A stretch of 64,000 nucleotides of DNA from contig OZ251446.1 of assembly GCA_965242495.1 (NCBI GenBank), positions 682,001 through 746,000 on the forward strand. The letters run 5' to 3'. Every line of letters begins with the position of its first letter. The stretch's first letter is position 1. The DNA comes from CBDESN01 sp965242495 (GTDB lineage Bacteria > Pseudomonadota > Alphaproteobacteria > MPNO01). Under the pieces are notes generated by a model. The model was given only the letters and a program-made list of their open reading frames with translations, ran no database searches and was not told the DNA's origin. The translations under genes were made by a program, and so were the position numbers. Of this stretch, positions 51,524 through 60,521 are shown in pieces.

Positions 51524-52621
51524 ATGAGCCTTCTCCGTCGCGTCAAGCTGTCGCTCCTGTCGGCGGTCGTCGCCTTCGCCGTCGCGAGTTCGGGCGCGCC
51601 CGTGAACCCTGTCTCGCCGGCGAGCGCGCAACTCCGGGGCAACGTCCCGGGCGAGGCGCTCGGCAACCGGAGCGACACCGAAATCTGGCGGGCGATCCGG
51701 TACGGCGCGCAGGGCAGCATATCGATCCAGGACGGCAACGCGGCGGTGCTGATCCAGTCCCAGGGCGAGGGCTGGCGCCATTTTCGCAACGGCCCGCTCG
51801 CGGCCTACAGCGCCTGGGCGCTGCTCGCGGTCGTGATCCTCGTCGTTCTGTTCTATCTGATCCGCGGCCGCATCCGGGTGCGGTCGGGAATGAGTGGACG
51901 CCGGGTCACGCGGTTCAACGCGATCGAACGCAGCAGCCATTGGGTCGCGGCGGTGAGCTTTATCCTGCTCTCCATCACCGGGCTCAACCTGATGTACGGC
52001 CGCGACCTGCTGCTGCCGATCTTCGGCGCCGAATTTTTCGCGACGGTCACCCTGTGGGGGAAATACGCCCACAACTACGTCGCCTTCGCCTTCATGATCA
52101 GCCTCGTGCTGCTGTTCGTGCTGTGGATCAAGGAAAACATCCCCAACCGTCACGACGTGATCTGGATCCTCAAGGGCGGCGGCCTCTTCTCCAAGGGCGC
52201 CCATCCGCCGGCGCGGAAATTCAACGCCGGGCAGAAGATCGTGTTCTGGATCGTGATCCTGGGCGGCGCATCGGTCAGCGCGTCCGGGCTGGCGCTGATC
52301 TTCCCGTTCGAGTTCGCGCTGTTCGCCAAGACCTTCGCCGTGCTCAACCTGTTCGGCTTCGACTTGCCCACCACCCTCACCCCGATCCAGGAGATGCAGC
52401 TCTCGCAGATCTGGCACACGATGGTCGCGATCGGGTTGATCGTGATGATCGTGGCCCATGTCTATATCGGCACGCTCGGCATGGTCGGCGCGTTCGACGC
52501 CATGGGGACGGGCGAGGTCGACGAGAACTGGGCGCGCGAACATCACCCGATCTGGGTCGAGGAGATGGAGGAGAAGAAGCGGGACGCGCCGGCCGCGGAG
52601 GGACTTGCGCAGGAATACTGA
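51524..52621 (+). CDS. fdhC: Formate dehydrogenase cytochrome b subunit
   Basis: A 365-residue membrane subunit. N-terminal signal-like helix (LSLLSAVVAFAVASSGAP), a periplasmic segment, then hydrophobic helices of the b556 domain with haem ligands in FNAIERSSHWVAAVSF, KYAHNYVAFAF and IWHTMVAIGLIVMIVAHVYIG. It passes electrons to quinone. The long N-terminal extension is typical of alpha- and betaproteobacterial FdoI-like proteins. Upstream AAGGAGGG is a strong ribosome site. Confidence 0.93.
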   Translation: MSLLRRVKLSLLSAVVAFAVASSGAPVNPVSPASAQLRGNVPGEALGNRSDTEIWRAIRYGAQGSISIQDGNAAVLIQSQGEGWRHFRNGPLAAYSAWALLAVVILVVLFYLIRGRIRVRSGMSGRRVTRFNAIERSSHWVAAVSFILLSITGLNLMYGRDLLLPIFGAEFFATVTLWGKYAHNYVAFAFMISLVLLFVLWIKENIPNRHDVIWILKGGGLFSKGAHPPARKFNAGQKIVFWIVILGGASVSASGLALIFPFEFALFAKTFAVLNLFGFDLPTTLTPIQEMQLSQIWHTMVAIGLIVMIVAHVYIGTLGMVGAFDAMGTGEVDENWAREHHPIWVEEMEEKKRDAPAAEGLAQEY

Positions 52622-52631
52622 CCCTCCCGCC

Positions 52632-54026
52632 GTGCCGCCGAGACCGCACCGACGCCGCTTTCCGTCGGCGGCGCTTCGCGCCGGGGTCGTCTGGCTGCTC
52701 GCCTGCATATTTCCGCTCGGCCCGACGACGGCGGCGATGGTCGGCCATGGCGGCGCGGTCACGACGATCGCCCTGTCTCCCGACGGGCGCATCGCCGTCA
52801 CCGGCAGCTTCGACTTCAGCCTGATCGTCTGGGACCTCGAAACCCAGACCCTTCGCCATCGCTTGTACGGGCACGACGCCGCCGTCACCTCGGTGGCGCT
52901 CTATGACGACGGGCGCAAGTCCGTCTCGGGAAGCGACGACGGCACCCTCGCGATCTGGGACTTGGAGAACGCGAAGCTGCTGCGCCGCCTGCGCGGCCAC
53001 CAGGGGAAAGTCTCTTCGGTCGCGGTCTCCCCCGACGGACGGATGGCGGTATCGGGCGGTTGGGACCGCACGGTCCGGCTGTGGCGCCTCCGGTCGCCGC
53101 GGCCCGGCCGCATCCTGCGCGGACATGACAACAACATCAACGGCGTCGCCTTCTCCATGGACGGCGCCCGGGTGCTCAGCGCCAGCTACGACGGCACGAT
53201 CCGGGTATGGCGGCGCTCGACCGGGCGCCAGCTGCTGGCGATCGACGGCCACCGCCACGGCGTCAACGCGCTGATCCCGCTATCCGACGGCGTCAAGGTC
53301 GCTTCGGTCTCGATCGACGAGACCGTCCGGCTCTGGGACCTCCAATCCGGCGCGCGGCTCGGCCATTTCCTCGGCCACGACGGTCCGGTTCTTTCGGTCG
53401 CGGCTTCGCCCGACGGCGCGCATCTCGCTTCGGGCGGCATGGACGGCGTGGTCCGGGTCTGGCGCATCGACGGCGACCGGTCGGTCTTCCGGCGACTGGA
53501 GAGCCGGGGCGGCCCGGTCTGGTCCCTCGCCTTCTCGCAGGACGGCGCCCGGCTCTATTCCGCCACCGGCGACGGGGTCGTCCGCGCCTGGGACGTCGAC
53601 GGCGGCGTCGAGATCCGACCGGCCGAACCGCGCATGGCCGCGGCCGGACACCGGGCGATCGACGCGCCCGCCCAAGCGCCCGACCATCCGGGCGCGAAGC
53701 TGTTCCGGAAATGCGCCGCCTGCCACACCACGACGCCGGACGGCGCCTTCCGCGCCGGGCCCACCCTGTTCGGCCTGTTCGGCCGGCGCGCCGGGACGGT
53801 GCGGGCATATCCCTATTCCGACGTGCTGCGCGACAGCGACATCGTCTGGAGCGCGGAGACGGTGAACGCGCTGTTCGCGGTCGGACCGGACGAGCTGATC
53901 CCCGGCTCCAAGATGCCGCTGCAACGCATCCCCAGCGCGGCCGACCGCGCCGCGCTGGTCGATTATCTCGAACGCATCACGCGGCCGAACCGGCGGCCGC
54001 TCGACCCACCGGGCGAAGCCCGCTAG
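52632..54026 (+). CDS. WD40 beta-propeller / cytochrome c fusion protein
   Basis: A 464-residue exported fusion. After a signal peptide (GVVWLLACIFPLGPTTAAM) come about seven WD40 repeats (VTGSFDFSLIVWDLET, VSGSDDGTLAIWDLEN, ASGGMDGVVRVWRI). The last 110 residues are a class I cytochrome c with haem motif CAACH (near residue 360), Met ligand probably in PGSKMPL. No in-frame ATG fits the signal; GTG 52632, 10 bp after fdhC, is used. The operon position suggests a periplasmic redox partner or assembly factor of formate dehydrogenase. Confidence 0.85.
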   Translation: MPPRPHRRRFPSAALRAGVVWLLACIFPLGPTTAAMVGHGGAVTTIALSPDGRIAVTGSFDFSLIVWDLETQTLRHRLYGHDAAVTSVALYDDGRKSVSGSDDGTLAIWDLENAKLLRRLRGHQGKVSSVAVSPDGRMAVSGGWDRTVRLWRLRSPRPGRILRGHDNNINGVAFSMDGARVLSASYDGTIRVWRRSTGRQLLAIDGHRHGVNALIPLSDGVKVASVSIDETVRLWDLQSGARLGHFLGHDGPVLSVAASPDGAHLASGGMDGVVRVWRIDGDRSVFRRLESRGGPVWSLAFSQDGARLYSATGDGVVRAWDVDGGVEIRPAEPRMAAAGHRAIDAPAQAPDHPGAKLFRKCAACHTTTPDGAFRAGPTLFGLFGRRAGTVRAYPYSDVLRDSDIVWSAETVNALFAVGPDELIPGSKMPLQRIPSAADRAALVDYLERITRPNRRPLDPPGEAR

Positions 54027-54059
54027 GATGGACCGCAACCGTCAATGGGAGAAAGCGTC

Positions 54060-54188
54060 GTGAAGGCGTTCCTGTCGAGCCTGATCGTGATCGTCGTCAT
54101 CTCCGCGGCCGCCGCCGTCATCCTCGACGGCGTCGATTCGAGCACCAGCCAAGAGCATCAGTCCCGCTTCGGCTCCACGCGGCTGTAG
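54060..54188 (+). CDS. 42-residue single-span membrane peptide
   Basis: A tiny open frame MKAFLSSLIVIVVISAAAAV... from GTG 54060, following GGGAGAAAG. One hydrophobic helix (residues 4-21) and a polar tail ending in FGSTRL. It is preserved between two cytochrome genes with tight spacing (33 bp and 21 bp). Small proteins of this shape with a C-terminal RL end recur beside c-type cytochromes in alphaproteobacteria, to my recollection. It could be an accessory subunit. Confidence 0.6.
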   Translation: MKAFLSSLIVIVVISAAAAVILDGVDSSTSQEHQSRFGSTRL

Positions 54189-54209
54189 CGGCCGAAGCCG
54201 GCGGCGACG

Positions 54210-54626
54210 ATGCGGCGACGGCGCAGGCGCAAGGCGACGGGCGCAGCGGCGGCGCTGCTCGCCGCCGGCTTGGCCTTTCCCGCCGAGGCCGCGGCGGATG
54301 GCGACCGCGAGCGCGGCCGCGCGATCGCAGAAGAACATTGCAGCCGCTGCCATGTGGTCGGGGCGAAGAACCGCATGGGCGGGATCGGCAGCACGCCGTC
54401 CTTCCAATCGCTGAGCAGCATGGCGGACGCGCTCGACCGCTTCGCGAGCTTCTACGCCCGCCCCCCTCACCCGGTCTTCGTGCGCATCCCCGGTATAACT
54501 CCGCCCGCGCCCGACCGGCTGAACACCACCTCCTTCGAACTCACCGTCGAGCAGCTCGAAGACATCATAGCCTTCGCCGCCGCGCTCAAGGCCGCCAAAG
54601 CCGAAAGCCCGCTGAAGAAGCGGTGA
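54210..54626 (+). CDS. Monohaem c-type cytochrome
   Basis: A 138-residue exported cytochrome. Poly-Arg start and signal ATGAAAALLAAGLAFPAEAAA, haem motif CSRCH, conserved GGIGSTPSF and a C-terminal helix (LTVEQLEDIIAFAAAL). It is the last gene of the formate dehydrogenase group and may accept electrons from it or from the WD40 fusion. Confidence 0.88.
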   Translation: MRRRRRRKATGAAAALLAAGLAFPAEAAADGDRERGRAIAEEHCSRCHVVGAKNRMGGIGSTPSFQSLSSMADALDRFASFYARPPHPVFVRIPGITPPAPDRLNTTSFELTVEQLEDIIAFAAALKAAKAESPLKKR

Positions 54627-54728
54627 CGCCGCGGCGCGGTTCGACGCGCTGGAGCGAAAGGCGGAACGCGCAAGACACCGCCGCCGGTCGCGTTTCACAT
54701 ATGTCCGAACCAGGGCGCTCACGCGACG

Positions 54729-55493
54729 TCAGATCACCCGTTCGATCGGGACGCGGCGCACGTCCATCTCGTAATCGAGCCCCTGCACCGGAGGGCGGGC
54801 GTAGTACCAGGTGAGGCCGGCGGGGGCGGCGCCGCGCCTGACGATCTCGTCGGCAAAGAAGGGGTGGAGGTCGTGAACGGTATAGGCCTGCGTGGCGCTG
54901 GCCTGCGCCCAGCCGACGCCGAGCGCGCCCATCCGGGTCTCCATCGCGCCCAGGACGTAGCGCGCCTTTTCGCGCATCCCTTCGGGCGACCGGTCGTCGA
55001 GCCGGACGATGCGCTCCCGGTAGCTGCCCGGCCCCTCGGCGGCCTCGCCGGAGCCGGCGATGACGAAGCTCGTCCCGCCGTCCGCCCGGGCGATGGACGC
55101 CGCCGGGACCGTGTAGCAGAACGCCTCGAAGGCGGGCTCCGGGGGCGGGTCGATCTCGGGGCAGACGTTCGACCGCGCGACCGGGTTGTCGTCGTCGCGG
55201 AACAGGCCCCAGCGCTCCAGCGCGCCGACATAGACGCGGTTGAAGGCGACGAACCCCTCCTCGGTGAACGGAGCGGGCGAGCGGAGCTCGCAGGCGCAGA
55301 ACGAAACGAGCGGTCGGCCCGACGCCGTCAGATGAGCCTCGATCGCCCGGAACCCCTCGACGATGGGGACGGGCCGGGCGAAACGCGCGCGCTCGATCGC
55401 GAAGCCCGGCGCCGCGGCCACGCCGCCCGAATACTGGAACGGCCCGCGCATATAGCGATAGCCGCCGGGTTCGAAATGCACGATGTCGGCCAC
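54729..55493 (-). CDS. CnbZ-like (2-aminomuconate-type deaminase) protein
   Basis: A 254-residue protein resembling the 2-amino-5-chloromuconate deaminase CnbZ group, related to RidA folds. Recognisable parts: FEPGGYRYMRGPFQYSGGV, FCACELRSPAPFTEEGF, VYVGALERWGLF, NPVARSNVCPEIDPPPEPAF. Start GTG 55493 follows AGGAGACGGAG; the longer frame upstream is antisense to the TRAP gene. It would deaminate an enamine-type product of an N-containing ring, fitting the enamidase and Mo hydroxylase nearby. Assigned from memory of the family, so moderate confidence. Confidence 0.65.
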   Translation of the reverse strand: MADIVHFEPGGYRYMRGPFQYSGGVAAAPGFAIERARFARPVPIVEGFRAIEAHLTASGRPLVSFCACELRSPAPFTEEGFVAFNRVYVGALERWGLFRDDDNPVARSNVCPEIDPPPEPAFEAFCYTVPAASIARADGGTSFVIAGSGEAAEGPGSYRERIVRLDDRSPEGMREKARYVLGAMETRMGALGVGWAQASATQAYTVHDLHPFFADEIVRRGAAPAGLTWYYARPPVQGLDYEMDVRRVPIERVI

Positions 55494-55629
55494 GACGACG
55501 CTCCGTCTCCTGTGGAACCGGCCGCCAGGGTAGACCAACCGGACCGGTCGATCGAGTTCCGCCGCGCCGCCGCCATATGCTAGGATCGATCCGCGACCGA
55601 CATAAGAAATCGAATCCGGGGAGACGAAG

Positions 55630-56721
55630 ATGATCACGAAACGATGGCGTTCTTCCGCCGCTGGCCTTTTCGCCGCAGTCTGCGCCGGGGGGTTGGCCGC
55701 GACGGCCGGGCCCGCGCCCGCCCAGGCGCAACCCGAGGTCTGGAAGCTCACCTCCTACGTCCCGGTCGGCAGCACGACCTGGCGGGACGTCTTCCATCAG
55801 CCGTTCATCGACCGGGTCCATCTGCTGACCGACGAGAAGATCAAGATCAAGGGCTACAGCGTCGGCGTCCTCGCCGGCGCCTTCGATTCCTGGAAGGCGG
55901 TGCAGAAGGGCACCGCGGACATGTGTCTGTGTTTCCCGCCCTTCATCACCAACGTCGATCCGGTCAACGCGATCTACGGCGGCATCGCCGGCGGCATGGA
56001 GGGCATGGCCTTCCAGCATTGGCTGCGCGAGGGGGGCGGCGAGAAGCTGTTCCAGGATTTCCGCCGCCAGGAATGGGGCCTCCAGGTGTTCATCATCGGC
56101 GGCATGGGGCCGAGCGAAATTTTCCTGCACTCGCACAAGCCGGTGAACAGCATCGAGGACCTCAAGGGGATGAAGATCCGCACCACCGGCGCCTGGGCCT
56201 CGATCCTCAAGGATCTCGGCGCGTCGCCGACGGTGCTGGCGCCGGGCGACATCTACACCTCGCTCGAACGCAAGGTGATCGACGGCACCGAGTGGATCAC
56301 GCCGATGAGCAACATCCGCATGGGGCTTCAGAAGATCGCCAGATACATCATCATCCCCGGCGTCCATCAGCCGACCACCGCCCAGGAGATCGTCGTCCGC
56401 GCGTCGGACTACGACAAGCTGCCGCGCGACTTGCAGCAGAAGCTCGAAATGGCGACGAGGCTCGCCGGATACGACACCGACCTCCACCAGGGCATGGAAG
56501 ACATCAAGGCGATGGAGAAGATGCGCCAGGGCCGCAACACCTGGATCGAGCTGCCGGCGTCGGCGAGGGACCGGGTGACCGAGATCGCGCGCCTGTGGAG
56601 CGCGGAACAGGCCAAGCGGCAGGCGGCCAAGGGCAACATGTGGATGCAGAAGGTGCACGACTCCTATTGGCCCTTCTTCGACAGGTGGAACCGGTACACC
56701 GATTACCGCGTCAAACGGTGA
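55630..56721 (+). CDS. TRAP transporter substrate-binding protein (DctP family)
   Basis: A 363-residue periplasmic binding protein. Signal peptide SSAAGLFAAVCAGGLAATAGPAPAQA (shown here in part). Family parts: EDLKGMKIRTTGAWASILKDLGASP, YTSLERKVIDGTEWITPM, and the conserved Arg in KIRTTG which binds carboxylates. It should capture an organic acid for the DctQM pair encoded on the opposite strand 0.9 kb away. Confidence 0.9.
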   Translation: MITKRWRSSAAGLFAAVCAGGLAATAGPAPAQAQPEVWKLTSYVPVGSTTWRDVFHQPFIDRVHLLTDEKIKIKGYSVGVLAGAFDSWKAVQKGTADMCLCFPPFITNVDPVNAIYGGIAGGMEGMAFQHWLREGGGEKLFQDFRRQEWGLQVFIIGGMGPSEIFLHSHKPVNSIEDLKGMKIRTTGAWASILKDLGASPTVLAPGDIYTSLERKVIDGTEWITPMSNIRMGLQKIARYIIIPGVHQPTTAQEIVVRASDYDKLPRDLQQKLEMATRLAGYDTDLHQGMEDIKAMEKMRQGRNTWIELPASARDRVTEIARLWSAEQAKRQAAKGNMWMQKVHDSYWPFFDRWNRYTDYRVKR

Positions 56722-56748
56722 CCGGCGGCCGACGAACGGAGCGGGCCG

Positions 56749-57615
56749 ATGGCCGATACGATCCGGGTCGGGGAGATCGAGGTCGCGCGGGTCGTCGAAA
56801 GCCGCGGCCCGATGTTCGCCGCCGAGATCTTCTTCCCCGACGCGACGCCGGAAGCCCTCGAAGCGGAGTATGACTGGTTGCTGCCCGACCTGTTCGATCC
56901 GGGCAGCAACCGGTACGTCTCCTGCATCCAGGGCTTCGTCTTCCGCAGCGGCGGCCGCAACGTGTTGATCGACACCTGCGTCGGCAACGACAAGACCGGC
57001 CGCAGGCGCGACGACTGGAACGGCGGCCGCTGGCCCTACCTGGAGAATCTGGCGCGGGCCGGCTTCCGGCCGGAGGAGATCGACGTGGTGATGTGCACGC
57101 ATCTCCACGTCGATCACGCCGGCTGGAATACGCGGCTCGACAACGGGCGCTGGATCCCGACCTTCCCCAACGCGGACTATCTGATGACCGCAGACGAACT
57201 CGCCGCGCTCGACGACCGGCGCGAGAACGCCCATCCGCAATATCGGGCGCTCTACGAGGACAGCGTGCTGCCGGTGATCGAGTCCGGCCAGTCGGTCGCG
57301 GTCGGCATGGAGCACGAGATCGACGACTGCGTGCGCCTGGAGCCGTCGCCCGGCCATACGCCCGGCCACGTCTCGGTGCGGATCGAGTCAGGCGGCGCGC
57401 TCGCCATCGCCACCGGCGACATGATCCACCATCCGATCCAGGCCGTTCACCCGGATTGGAACAGCTTCGCCTGCGAGGACCAACGCCTCGCCCGCGACAC
57501 CCGCCGCGCGTTCCTGGAGCGTTACTGCGAAACCGGCGCCTGGGTGCTGCCAGCGCATTTCGACCCGTTCCGCATCGCGCGGCGGGGCGACGTATTCCGC
57601 TTCGTTCTGGCGTAG
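56749..57615 (+). CDS. Metallo-beta-lactamase-fold hydrolase
   Basis: A 288-residue MBL-fold enzyme with metal ligands HLHVDH (about residues 118-123), GHTPGH, ATGDMIHHP and a last PAHFDPFR His. No signal peptide. Close in layout to lactonase/AttM-like members, so it might open a lactone or lactam. It is 27 bp downstream of the TRAP binding-protein gene and probably cotranscribed. Confidence 0.88.
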   Translation: MADTIRVGEIEVARVVESRGPMFAAEIFFPDATPEALEAEYDWLLPDLFDPGSNRYVSCIQGFVFRSGGRNVLIDTCVGNDKTGRRRDDWNGGRWPYLENLARAGFRPEEIDVVMCTHLHVDHAGWNTRLDNGRWIPTFPNADYLMTADELAALDDRRENAHPQYRALYEDSVLPVIESGQSVAVGMEHEIDDCVRLEPSPGHTPGHVSVRIESGGALAIATGDMIHHPIQAVHPDWNSFACEDQRLARDTRRAFLERYCETGAWVLPAHFDPFRIARRGDVFRFVLA

Positions 57616-57642
57616 ACCCGCCGTCCGCGCGCCCGCTTCGCC

Positions 57643-58917
57643 TCACCCCATATAGCGGGTCAGGAACAGGGACAGTTCGGGGACGTAGCTCACGATGCCG
57701 AGGGCCACGATGTTGATGACGATGAACGGCACCAGACCAGGGTAGATGCTCGACAGCGGCGCCTTGAACAGCGCCTGGGCCACGAAGATGTTGAGCCCGA
57801 AAGGCGGGGTGAACATGCCGATCGCCAGGTTCACGGTCATGATGACGCCGAAATGGATGAGATCGACCCCGATCGCCGCGGCGATGGGAGCGAGCAGCGG
57901 CGTCAGCACCAGGATGGCCGAGCCCGGATCGAGCAGGCATCCGACGAACAGCAGGAAGACGTTGATGACCAGGAGAATCATCCAGGGCTCGACAGGCATC
58001 TCCTGGATCAGCGCGACCGCGGTCTGCGGAATGCCGCTCACGGTGAGCAGCCAGGAGAAGACGCCGGCCCCGGCGACGATGATCAGCACCTGCGCGGTGA
58101 GATACATCGAACTCACCGAGACCTCCCACAGCATGCGCCACGAGATGTCCCGGTAGATGAACTTGGTCACCAGGATGGCGTAGACGCAGGCGATGCCGGC
58201 GGCCTCGGTGGGCGAAAAGACGCCGGCGTAGATGCCGCCCAGGATGATGAACGGCGTCCCGAGGGCGAGGACTCCGGAGCGGCTCGCGCGGATGAAGTTG
58301 CTCCATTCGAACCCGCCGGAATCGCGGATGCCGCGCGAGGCGGCGAAGAAATAGATGTAGCCCGCCATCAGCACGGCCATCAGCAGGCCGGGGAAGAAGC
58401 CGGCGATGAACAGGAGAGCCACCGACTGTTCGGCCGATGCGCCGTAGAGGATCATCGAGATCGACGGCGGGATGACGATGGCGATCGCCCCCGACGAGGT
58501 GAGAAGGCCGGTAGAGAACTTCTCGTCGTAGCCCGCCTCCCGGAGCGGCGGATACAGCAGGCGGCCGACCGCGGCGACGGTCGCCGGGCTCGACCCGGAG
58601 ATGGCGCCGAAGATCGTGCAGGTGCCGACCGTCGTCAGGGCCAAGCTGCCGCGAACGCCGCCGATGATCGACAGAACCCAGTCGATGATGCGGCGCGATA
58701 TGCCGCCATGGCCCATCAGCTCGCCGGCGAAGATGAAGAACGGCACCGCCATGAGGGCGAACTTGTCGACGCTGCCGAACATGACCTGGTGCACCACGGT
58801 GTGGGGCACGTCCATGAAATAGACCAGGATCACCGCGGACGTGGCCAGCAGAATGATGAAGATCGGGAAGCCGAGCAGCAGCAGCGCCACCGGCATGAGC
58901 ACCATCACCCACTCCAT
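57643..58917 (-). CDS. TRAP transporter large permease (DctM)
   Basis: A 424-residue membrane protein with about twelve hydrophobic segments and DctM signatures (ALMAVPFFIFAGELMGHGG, GAISGSSPATVAAVG, SGAIAIVIPPSISMILYG, GMFTPPFGLNIFVA). GGGAGGGG precedes ATG 58917. It works with the small permease and the DctP-type protein for sodium-driven organic-acid uptake. Confidence 0.93.
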   Translation of the reverse strand: MEWVMVLMPVALLLLGFPIFIILLATSAVILVYFMDVPHTVVHQVMFGSVDKFALMAVPFFIFAGELMGHGGISRRIIDWVLSIIGGVRGSLALTTVGTCTIFGAISGSSPATVAAVGRLLYPPLREAGYDEKFSTGLLTSSGAIAIVIPPSISMILYGASAEQSVALLFIAGFFPGLLMAVLMAGYIYFFAASRGIRDSGGFEWSNFIRASRSGVLALGTPFIILGGIYAGVFSPTEAAGIACVYAILVTKFIYRDISWRMLWEVSVSSMYLTAQVLIIVAGAGVFSWLLTVSGIPQTAVALIQEMPVEPWMILLVINVFLLFVGCLLDPGSAILVLTPLLAPIAAAIGVDLIHFGVIMTVNLAIGMFTPPFGLNIFVAQALFKAPLSSIYPGLVPFIVINIVALGIVSYVPELSLFLTRYMG

Positions 58918-58960
58918 GCGCGCCCCTCCCCGTTCTCCCTGCCGGCTCCTGCGTCCGCGT

Positions 58961-59539
58961 TCATCGGGTTCCGGCGTCCGGCCCCTCGTCGCCGGCGTAG
59001 TCGTGGACGATGTCTTCGGCTTCGCTTTCAAGGGCGCCGGTGACCAGCGACCGGAAGCGCCAGACGATGGCGACCAACATCAGCCCGAAGCCCAGCAGCA
59101 GAGCGAAGTGCGGGATCACCATCTGGATCTCGGCGACGACGCTACGCTGATCGCCCTGATGCATCATCTCGACCACGGCGAAGTTCTGCGGCAGCACGAA
59201 GATGCAGGTCAGGATGAACGCCGCCACCCCGATCAGGTTGAGGCCCTCCTTCCACGGCGAGGGCAGCTTGATCGAGAAGAAGTCCATCTTGAGATGGCGG
59301 CCGTCCCAGGTGACGAGCACCGCCCCGACGAACACCGTCCACACCATGATGTAGATCATGATCTCCTCGGCCCAGATGACCGGGGCCAGAAACACGTAAC
59401 GGCCGACGACATTGGCGAAGTTGATGACGATGCCGACCAGGATCAGCACCCCGATGATGAACCCCGGCACGCCGAGGATCAGGAAGCGGGCGACCTTGTC
59501 GGCCTTGGCGAGGGTCGAGGTCCGGGCGGGATCGTTCAT
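58961..59539 (-). CDS. TRAP transporter small permease (DctQ)
   Basis: A 192-residue protein with four hydrophobic helices and the DctQ pattern FANVVGRYVFLAPVIWAEE plus HLKMDFFS. Start ATG 59539. It is 43 bp before dctM on the same strand, a typical pair. Confidence 0.9.
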   Translation of the reverse strand: MNDPARTSTLAKADKVARFLILGVPGFIIGVLILVGIVINFANVVGRYVFLAPVIWAEEIMIYIMVWTVFVGAVLVTWDGRHLKMDFFSIKLPSPWKEGLNLIGVAAFILTCIFVLPQNFAVVEMMHQGDQRSVVAEIQMVIPHFALLLGFGLMLVAIVWRFRSLVTGALESEAEDIVHDYAGDEGPDAGTR

Positions 59540-59749
59540 CGACGTCTCCGTTCTGCGCCGGGCGGTAGAGCGTCCGGGGCCATGCTGGCAGATATTCGAC
59601 ATTTTTCAAGTATCGGCGGCGGCTCCGATTCCCGCGGTCCCGGGGGAAGACTCCAGGCGCGGCGCCGCGGCGCGACCATCCGGCGCCCGCGCCTCTTGCG
59701 CCGCGCCGCCCGCCTTGCGATTCTGCCGGCGGCGGGCCGGGAGGAGACC

Positions 59750-60454
59750 ATGCACGAATTCGAAATGCCGCAGGCCTATATCGATCGGGTGATCGACCGG
59801 CAGGGTCGGCAGCACACCTGCGAGAGCTTCGACGGCCCCGGGACCGCCCTGGTCGTGGTCGACATGCAGATCTACTTCATGGCCGAGGGACAGCAGATGG
59901 CCTGCCCGGCGGCGCGGGACATCGTCCCCAACGTCAACCGGCTCGCCGACGCGGTCCGCAAGGCCGGCGGCAAGGTGATCTGGATCCAGAACCTCAACCC
60001 GTGGGAGACGCTCGACAGCTGGAAGACCATCCAGGAGCGCTATCTGCCGGAGAAGCGCGAGATACGGATGCGCTCGATGCAGCGCGACGCCGAACCGTTC
60101 CAGCTGTGGCCCGACCTCGACGTCCGGCCCGAGGACGAGCGCGTGATCAAACGGCGCTACAGCGCGTTCATCCAGGGATCGTCCGACATCGAGAACGTGC
60201 TCAGGGACAACGGCATCGGCACCGTCATCGTCACCGGCGTCGCCACCAACGTGTGCTGCGAATCGACCGCGCGCGACGCGATGATGCTCAACTACCGGAC
60301 GATGATGGTCTCGGACGGCTGCGCCGCGCCGTCCGACGAAGAGCACGCCGCGGCGATGGGCAATTTCTATCTCTTCTTCGGCGACGTGCAATCGACCGAC
60401 GAGATCGTGGCCCGACTCGACGCGTCGGCGCGACGCAACCGGCGAAGCCCTTGA
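59750..60454 (+). CDS. Isochorismatase-family cysteine hydrolase
   Basis: A 234-residue hydrolase with the Asp-Lys-Cys triad: Asp in LVVVDMQIYF, Lys in VIKRRYSAF and Cys in ATNVCCEST. Members cleave small amides such as maleamate, nicotinamide, biuret or N-carbamoylsarcosine. Next to an enamidase-like amidohydrolase and a Mo hydroxylase, an amidase step in N-heterocycle breakdown is likely (inference). GGAGGAGACC lies just before ATG 59750. Confidence 0.88.
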   Translation: MHEFEMPQAYIDRVIDRQGRQHTCESFDGPGTALVVVDMQIYFMAEGQQMACPAARDIVPNVNRLADAVRKAGGKVIWIQNLNPWETLDSWKTIQERYLPEKREIRMRSMQRDAEPFQLWPDLDVRPEDERVIKRRYSAFIQGSSDIENVLRDNGIGTVIVTGVATNVCCESTARDAMMLNYRTMMVSDGCAAPSDEEHAAAMGNFYLFFGDVQSTDEIVARLDASARRNRRSP

Positions 60455-60521
60455 TCGCGGGCGACCCGCCGGGCGAGGCTGCGCCGCTCGCCCGACGAAG
60501 CTGACGCACGGGAGATACGGG

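Noticed and set aside
47324..52888. A 1854-codon open frame on the minus strand
   Set aside because: It is antisense to well-recognised formate dehydrogenase genes; long antisense frames are expected at this GC content.
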